Positions 11,400 to 14,302 of a stretch of 14,302 bases of DNA are shown here, one piece after another (within the stretch, counting starts at the first letter, position 1; each line of letters opens with the position of its first letter). The stretch covers positions 1 to 14,302 of the forward strand of contig JAFLZI010000008.1 in assembly GCA_029785625.1 (NCBI GenBank), given 5' to 3'. Below the pieces are notes generated by a model. That model saw only the letters and a program-made list of their open reading frames with translations. It searched no databases and was not told where the DNA came from. The translations under genes and the position numbers were made by a program. The DNA is from Nitrososphaerota archaeon (GTDB taxonomy: Archaea; Thermoproteota; Nitrososphaeria; Nitrososphaerales; UBA183).

Positions 11400-12125
11400 T
11401 CAGAGGCCCAGGTCTTCGGGGCGGACGCGCTTCCTGCCTTTTGGGGAGCCGAAGCCCAGATCGAAGTCTTTCCCTTCCTGGCGGGAGCCGAACCCCATGC
11501 TGAAGGAACCGAGGCTCTTCTCCAAGTCGCGGGTGTCTATCCCTATGTCCATGCGCCCTTCACCGCCGAAACTCAAGTCGCGCATCAGGTCGTCGTCGCT
11601 CCGCATCTTGATGTGGGAAGCCATGCCGCCAAGGATGCCATGGAGCCCGTTGGAGCCGTAGCCCCCGGCCGCCTGGCGACCAGCCTTCCTTCCCGCCTCT
11701 CGGATGCCCTCCCTCCGTCCGTACTTGAAGGCGGTCTTGTATTGGCGCTTCTCTTCGTCCTTTTCTTCCTTCGCCTCCTTCCGGGCTTTCTTGTAACTGT
11801 CCATCTTGGCGTTGACCTTGTTTTCCACCTTTCTGCCGAAGCGCTTCAGCCCGGCTCCCGGGTGGTGCTCGGGCTTAGCTTCTGATTCGAGGGCGCCAGA
11901 CTGGGGCTTTACGCGCTCTTCCTTCCGGCGCTCGGCCCGCCTCTGGTATTCGTCGCCGTGCTCGTGCATGAGCCGGGCCTTCGCCCGGTCCCAGTGCCCC
12001 CCCTCCTTCAGCTCGGAGATTTCGGGGCGGTTGGTGTTGGAATAGCCCTCGCGGTCAGAGTGCTCAGACATCCATTCGGCTTCAGCCTCTTCCCGTATCT
12101 CGTCGGAGGTCGGAGTGCCGCCCAT
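11400..12125 (-). CDS. Highly charged, Gly-rich protein of unknown function (241 aa)
   Basis: The ATG at 12125 starts 1 nt after the stop of the 36-aa zinc protein. The first 90 residues are acidic/polar with many Glu and His. Residues 90-152 are extremely basic and helical (long Lys/Arg/Glu runs, possible coiled coil). Residues 153-175 are Gly-rich. The C-terminus has a repeated Gly-Phe-Gly-Ser theme (MGFGSRQ, 210-216; LGFGSPK, 223-229) and a basic tail. There is no membrane segment. The composition suits a DNA-condensing or internal virion protein, or a disordered scaffold; this is inference. It closes the zinc-mini-protein operon starting at 12670. No family is recognised. Confidence 0.8.
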   Translation of the reverse strand: MGGTPTSDEIREEAEAEWMSEHSDREGYSNTNRPEISELKEGGHWDRAKARLMHEHGDEYQRRAERRKEERVKPQSGALESEAKPEHHPGAGLKRFGRKVENKVNAKMDSYKKARKEAKEEKDEEKRQYKTAFKYGRREGIREAGRKAGRQAAGGYGSNGLHGILGGMASHIKMRSDDDLMRDLSFGGEGRMDIGIDTRDLEKSLGSFSMGFGSRQEGKDFDLGFGSPKGRKRVRPEDLGL

Positions 12126-12126
12126 G

Positions 12127-12237
12127 CTAAGGGTGCCTCAGTTGGGCGGTGCAATTCCATGAGCAGGTCAGTTCTTTCGGGTCAGAAGGTGTGAATGGCT
12201 TTCCGCAGATTTCACAGACCGCCTGTTCGACGGACAC
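12127..12237 (-). CDS. Zinc-ribbon mini-protein (36 aa)
   Basis: The GTG at 12237 is preferred: it gives a compact product, follows the upstream stop by 4 nt and has GGTGAG just before it as a ribosome-binding site. The product is one zinc knuckle pair, C8-x2-C11 (VCEICGKPF) and C25-x3-C29 (CSWNC), with CGKPF-type residues common in short treble-clef or ribbon fingers that bind nucleic acid. It is the third zinc protein in a row in this operon. The exact function is unknown. Confidence 0.72.
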   Translation of the reverse strand: MSVEQAVCEICGKPFTPSDPKELTCSWNCTAQLRHP

Positions 12238-12241
12238 GCTC

Positions 12242-12541
12242 TCACCATCTCCAGATGTCGCGGCTGCCCCTGTCCCGGACCCGGCCGGAGAAATGGGCCA
12301 TCGAAATCTCGCTGCAATGGAAGGGGTGCCCGCAGCAGCCGTGCCCCCCGTGGCTGTGTATCGCTGGGGCGCCGCAGCCGTGCATGGAGCACTTCCCTTC
12401 GGCCATGCGCTCGCGCCTGACCTTGCCCACGACCGCGCCATAGACCTCCTTCCCATGCTCGCGGCCATAGCGCTTCTCGAACTCAGGGAGGTTCCTCCGC
12501 CTGCCTCCATGAGTATACAGGTGTCCCCTCTCTCTGGACAT
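12242..12541 (-). CDS. Cys/His-rich protein (99 aa)
   Basis: The ATG at 12541 is preceded by GAGGTGA about 11 nt upstream, a good archaeal ribosome-binding site, as expected for an internal gene. The first 50 residues are basic and helical (EFEKRYGREHGKEVYGAVVGKV). Residues 51-76 are packed with Cys and His (C51, C56, H62, H64, H67, C69, C70, H72, H75, C76), able to bind one or two metal ions. The C-terminus is Arg/Trp-rich. The N-terminal helices could bind nucleic acid. It is the middle one of three metal-binding proteins in the unit. No family is recognised. Confidence 0.78.
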   Translation of the reverse strand: MSRERGHLYTHGGRRRNLPEFEKRYGREHGKEVYGAVVGKVRRERMAEGKCSMHGCGAPAIHSHGGHGCCGHPFHCSEISMAHFSGRVRDRGSRDIWRW

Positions 12542-12556
12542 GGCTCCTATGTCACC

Positions 12557-12670
12557 TCAGCAGGGGCATTTCGCTCGGCAGCTCGGGCAGAAATGCCGGG
12601 AGTGGGCGTACGAGTCATGGCCGTGGGGATGTCCGCAACTCCGGCAGTGATGCCGGTGTTCACGACGCAT
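12557..12670 (-). CDS. Cys/His-rich zinc mini-protein (37 aa), first gene of its unit
   Basis: The ATG at 12670 is 27 nt downstream of the TATA box of promoter P6, so the transcript is probably leaderless. The product has C9-x2-C12 and C28-x2-C31 plus C35 and C37, with seven His, mostly in the N-terminal half. A four-Cys zinc finger with additional ligands is likely. It is followed by two further metal-binding mini-proteins and the charged 241-aa protein. The ORF is small but supported by promoter spacing and dense ligand pattern. Confidence 0.75.
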   Translation of the reverse strand: MRREHRHHCRSCGHPHGHDSYAHSRHFCPSCRAKCPC

Positions 12671-12691
12671 GGAGCGGTTTCTGGCGGCTCG

Positions 12692-12706
12692 GAATATAAA
12701 GCCGGA
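12692..12706 (-). promoter_or_regulatory. Promoter P6, TCCGGCTTTATATTC class
   Basis: The 15-mer is identical to P5 (7081-7095), with TTTATATT centred 27 nt upstream of the ATG at 12670. It lies in the 42-nt gap after the large surface-protein gene. With P5 it defines a second promoter class lacking the CCACGCTT block. Confidence 0.8.
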
Positions 12707-12712
12707 CTGCCC

Positions 12713-14302
12713 TTAGTGCGCCGCCATCCACAGCTTCACCAGGAACCCCGCCGCCGCTATCGAGGTCAGCGCGACCGCTATGGTGCCGAACTCCGAGGGC
12801 AACGCGAAGAAGAAGACGCCGCCCACCACCATGAGCACTATCATAGCCACCATCACGGACTGGGTGCGGTTCCAGATGGCGACGTTCACCCCCAGGAGGA
12901 CGAAGGACAGCCAGACGTTGGATCCCAGGTACATGCTCCAGGTGGACAGGATGGCGGGGACTATGCAGCCGTCCTCGAACTCGGTGATGACGCTGGCGGA
13001 TGCGCAGGAGGAGGCGGTGCTGTATGCGATGGTGATGTGGGTGGCGCTGTCCGCCGTCCCTCCGGTGGCGTTGGCGTTCTCCACGGTGAGGTCGGGGCTG
13101 GTGACGAAGGGGCTCTGGGCGTTCCACGTGCTCCCCGCGTCTATCCAGGGGGTGATGCCCGTCTTGGAGTTGTCCACCTTGATGGAGGTGCCGAAGCTGG
13201 TGTAGGAGAACCAGGGGGCGGTGGTGAGGTAGCTGTCGGTGAGGGTGAACTTGACCGTGGGGTTATACTGGTGATACATCCCGACGACCTGGGTGTTGGA
13301 CGTCGTGGCGGACACGCTCGCGGGCCCGGGCGCCCAGCGCTCCCCCGTGGCTCCGGCCGACGTGCTGAACGCGACGCTCCCGGTCGAGTCGAACCAGTAG
13401 CCCGTGGCGGTCGTGGTGAGGGTGGGGGCGTAAGCCGCGCCGTATTGCTCCCCCGTGGCTGTGGGGGCCGTGGGGCTGCCTCCGCCTATGACCGAGTAGG
13501 ACAGGGTCTGGAGGTATTGGTGGTAGTAGGCGTAGGCCGTGGTGACGGCTGCGGAGGCGGTGCCAGATGTGGTCTGGGCACTGTCCCACCTTTCAGTCGA
13601 ACCGGAGCCGCCGAGGGGGTTGGTGACGCTCCATGCCTGGCTTGCGTCGCACCAGTAGGGCGTAGAGGCGCCCGTGAGAGACGGGGAGTAGGCGCTGCCG
13701 AACTGGGTGCAGGAGAGCGTGGGTGGGGGAGGGGAGCCGCCGTCTATGACGGAGTAGGAGAAGGTGAAACTATACTGGTTGTAATAGTCGCCGATGGCTA
13801 TGGTGGAGTTCGCATCTGAGGGGAGGGTGCCTGACGATGTGGAGGTGGTCTCCCAGCGCTCGGAGGAGGTGGAGGTGCCCAGGGGGTTGGTGACGCTCCA
13901 GGCGGTGCTGGGGTCTACCTGCACGGCCTCCGGGGTGGTGGTCATGGGGTAGGCGTAGGATTTACCACCAAAGACGAAGTTGAAGTTTGGTGCGGTGGGG
14001 GAGCCGCCGCCGACTATGCCCGCGTATGAGACGGTGGCGGAGTAGGCAGGAGCGGAGACGTCGCACCACCACGTCCCGGCGACGTTGACGGTGAGCTTGG
14101 TGCCCGCATCGTAGCAGGTCTGGCCCACGCTGAGGGTCTGGGCGGTCTGGTGGTAGTAGGTGAAGGTGTAGGTGTTGGAGGAGGAGGTTATCTCGTTGAC
14201 CAAGCCGCTGGGGTAAGAAATCGAGTTGAGTTCCGATGCAAACGCCCCCAGGTTGCTGGGGCTGTAATTCCATTCGGCGCACCAGTAGATGTTCCCGTTG
14301 AA
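12713..14302 (-). CDS. Large repeat-containing surface/spike protein, C-terminal part (at least 529 aa)
   Basis: The frame is open to the window edge, so the start lies outside; a TTG at 14203 is in frame but internal. In numbering from the edge, the visible part is extracellular up to about residue 450. It is rich in Ser, Thr, Tyr, Trp and Gly and built of repeats of about 86-90 aa marked by SYxVIGGGSP, FG, a WSVTNPLG segment, ERW and YYHQY. Few Lys/Arg and many aromatic residues indicate beta-sandwich-like domains. The end has three hydrophobic helices (about 462-480, 482-501, 504-524) with only a few residues after. This is the layout of a membrane-anchored spike, adhesin or S-layer-like protein. 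In a virus it could be the host-attachment protein. I recall similar repeats in large archaeal surface proteins but cannot confirm it. Confidence 0.85.
   Translation of the reverse strand, partial: FNGNIYWCAEWNYSPSNLGAFASELNSISYPSGLVNEITSSSNTYTFTYYHQTAQTLSVGQTCYDAGTKLTVNVAGTWWCDVSAPAYSATVSYAGIVGGGSPTAPNFNFVFGGKSYAYPMTTTPEAVQVDPSTAWSVTNPLGTSTSSERWETTSTSSGTLPSDANSTIAIGDYYNQYSFTFSYSVIDGGSPPPPTLSCTQFGSAYSPSLTGASTPYWCDASQAWSVTNPLGGSGSTERWDSAQTTSGTASAAVTTAYAYYHQYLQTLSYSVIGGGSPTAPTATGEQYGAAYAPTLTTTATGYWFDSTGSVAFSTSAGATGERWAPGPASVSATTSNTQVVGMYHQYNPTVKFTLTDSYLTTAPWFSYTSFGTSIKVDNSKTGITPWIDAGSTWNAQSPFVTSPDLTVENANATGGTADSATHITIAYSTASSCASASVITEFEDGCIVPAILSTWSMYLGSNVWLSFVLLGVNVAIWNRTQSVMVAMIVLMVVGGVFFFALPSEFGTIAVALTSIAAAGFLVKLWMAAH
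13253..14029 (-). repeat. Three tandem protein repeats (about 86-90 aa) in the surface protein
   Basis: Units begin at about 14029, 13759 and 13501 (minus strand), each with SY-x2-I-x-GGSP. The second and third share SYSVI; the first two share AWSVTNPLG; all three share ERW. Each unit ends with a Tyr/Gln block such as YYNQY or YYHQY. Units have diverged at DNA level, so they are old duplications. Parts of further units flank them on both sides. Confidence 0.75.

Noticed and set aside
12149..13819. Long plus-strand ORF (556 aa) opposite the surface protein
   Set aside because: Its product is low-complexity Gly/Val/Arg/His sequence, the usual antisense shadow of a GC-rich gene. The minus strand holds coherent repeats, membrane helices and three small genes with promoter spacing.
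1..14302. CRISPR array, rRNA or complete tRNA gene
   Set aside because: No regularly spaced direct repeats and no rRNA or tRNA cloverleaf signature were noticed on either strand.

Overview
The window looks like part of an archaeal virus, provirus or other integrative element. It is GC-rich and tightly packed. Genes in polycistronic runs mostly overlap by a 4-nt ATGA, GTGA or TTGA stop/start. Transcription-unit starts lie 27-29 nt downstream of the centre of a TATA-like box, as expected for archaeal leaderless mRNAs. TTG is used as a start at several of these. The content is typical of archaeal mobile elements: a tyrosine recombinase, a P-loop ATPase, an HNH nuclease, a ribbon-helix-helix regulator, many tiny zinc-binding and one- or two-pass membrane proteins, and a large repeat-rich surface protein with a membrane tail. 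No capsid protein or polymerase is recognisable, so 'virus' is an inference.

Layout. Two small plus-strand genes (1-338) converge on a seven-gene minus-strand operon (348-3479) holding the ATPase, four small membrane-anchored proteins and two soluble proteins of unknown function. A 208-nt intergenic region with three inverted repeats separates this operon from the divergent integrase gene (3688-4410). Next comes a minus-strand operon of four consecutive small membrane proteins (4373-5700). A less GC-rich module (5742-6629) holds a secreted or anchored mini-protein and an RHH regulator divergent from an HNH gene. The TATA boxes of these two divergent units are the arms of one palindrome. A membrane ORF with a suspected frameshifted 3' end follows (6619-7059).

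The largest operon (7059-11356, minus) starts with two paralogous multi-pass membrane proteins, each followed by a Cys-rich mini-protein. A GT2 glycosyltransferase, a short GtrA-like protein, a zinc-containing sugar C-methyltransferase and an NAD-dependent epimerase/reductase follow. It looks like a pathway making a methylated sugar and attaching it at the membrane. The next minus-strand unit (11400-12670) makes three zinc-binding mini-proteins and a highly charged 241-aa protein. Last is the C-terminal part of a large repeat-containing surface protein with three terminal membrane helices (12713 to the window edge).

Regulation. Two promoter families recur. Four promoters (3503, 3649, 5723, 11379) share a CCACGCTT block just upstream of the TATA box. 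They drive the ATPase operon, the integrase, the four-membrane-protein operon and the sugar operon. Two promoters (7081, 12692) share a different 15-nt core, TCCGGCTTTATATTC. This suggests coordinated, possibly temporal, gene classes. The least understood parts are the paralogous membrane-protein/Cys-rich pairs in the sugar operon and the ATPase/membrane-protein operon.
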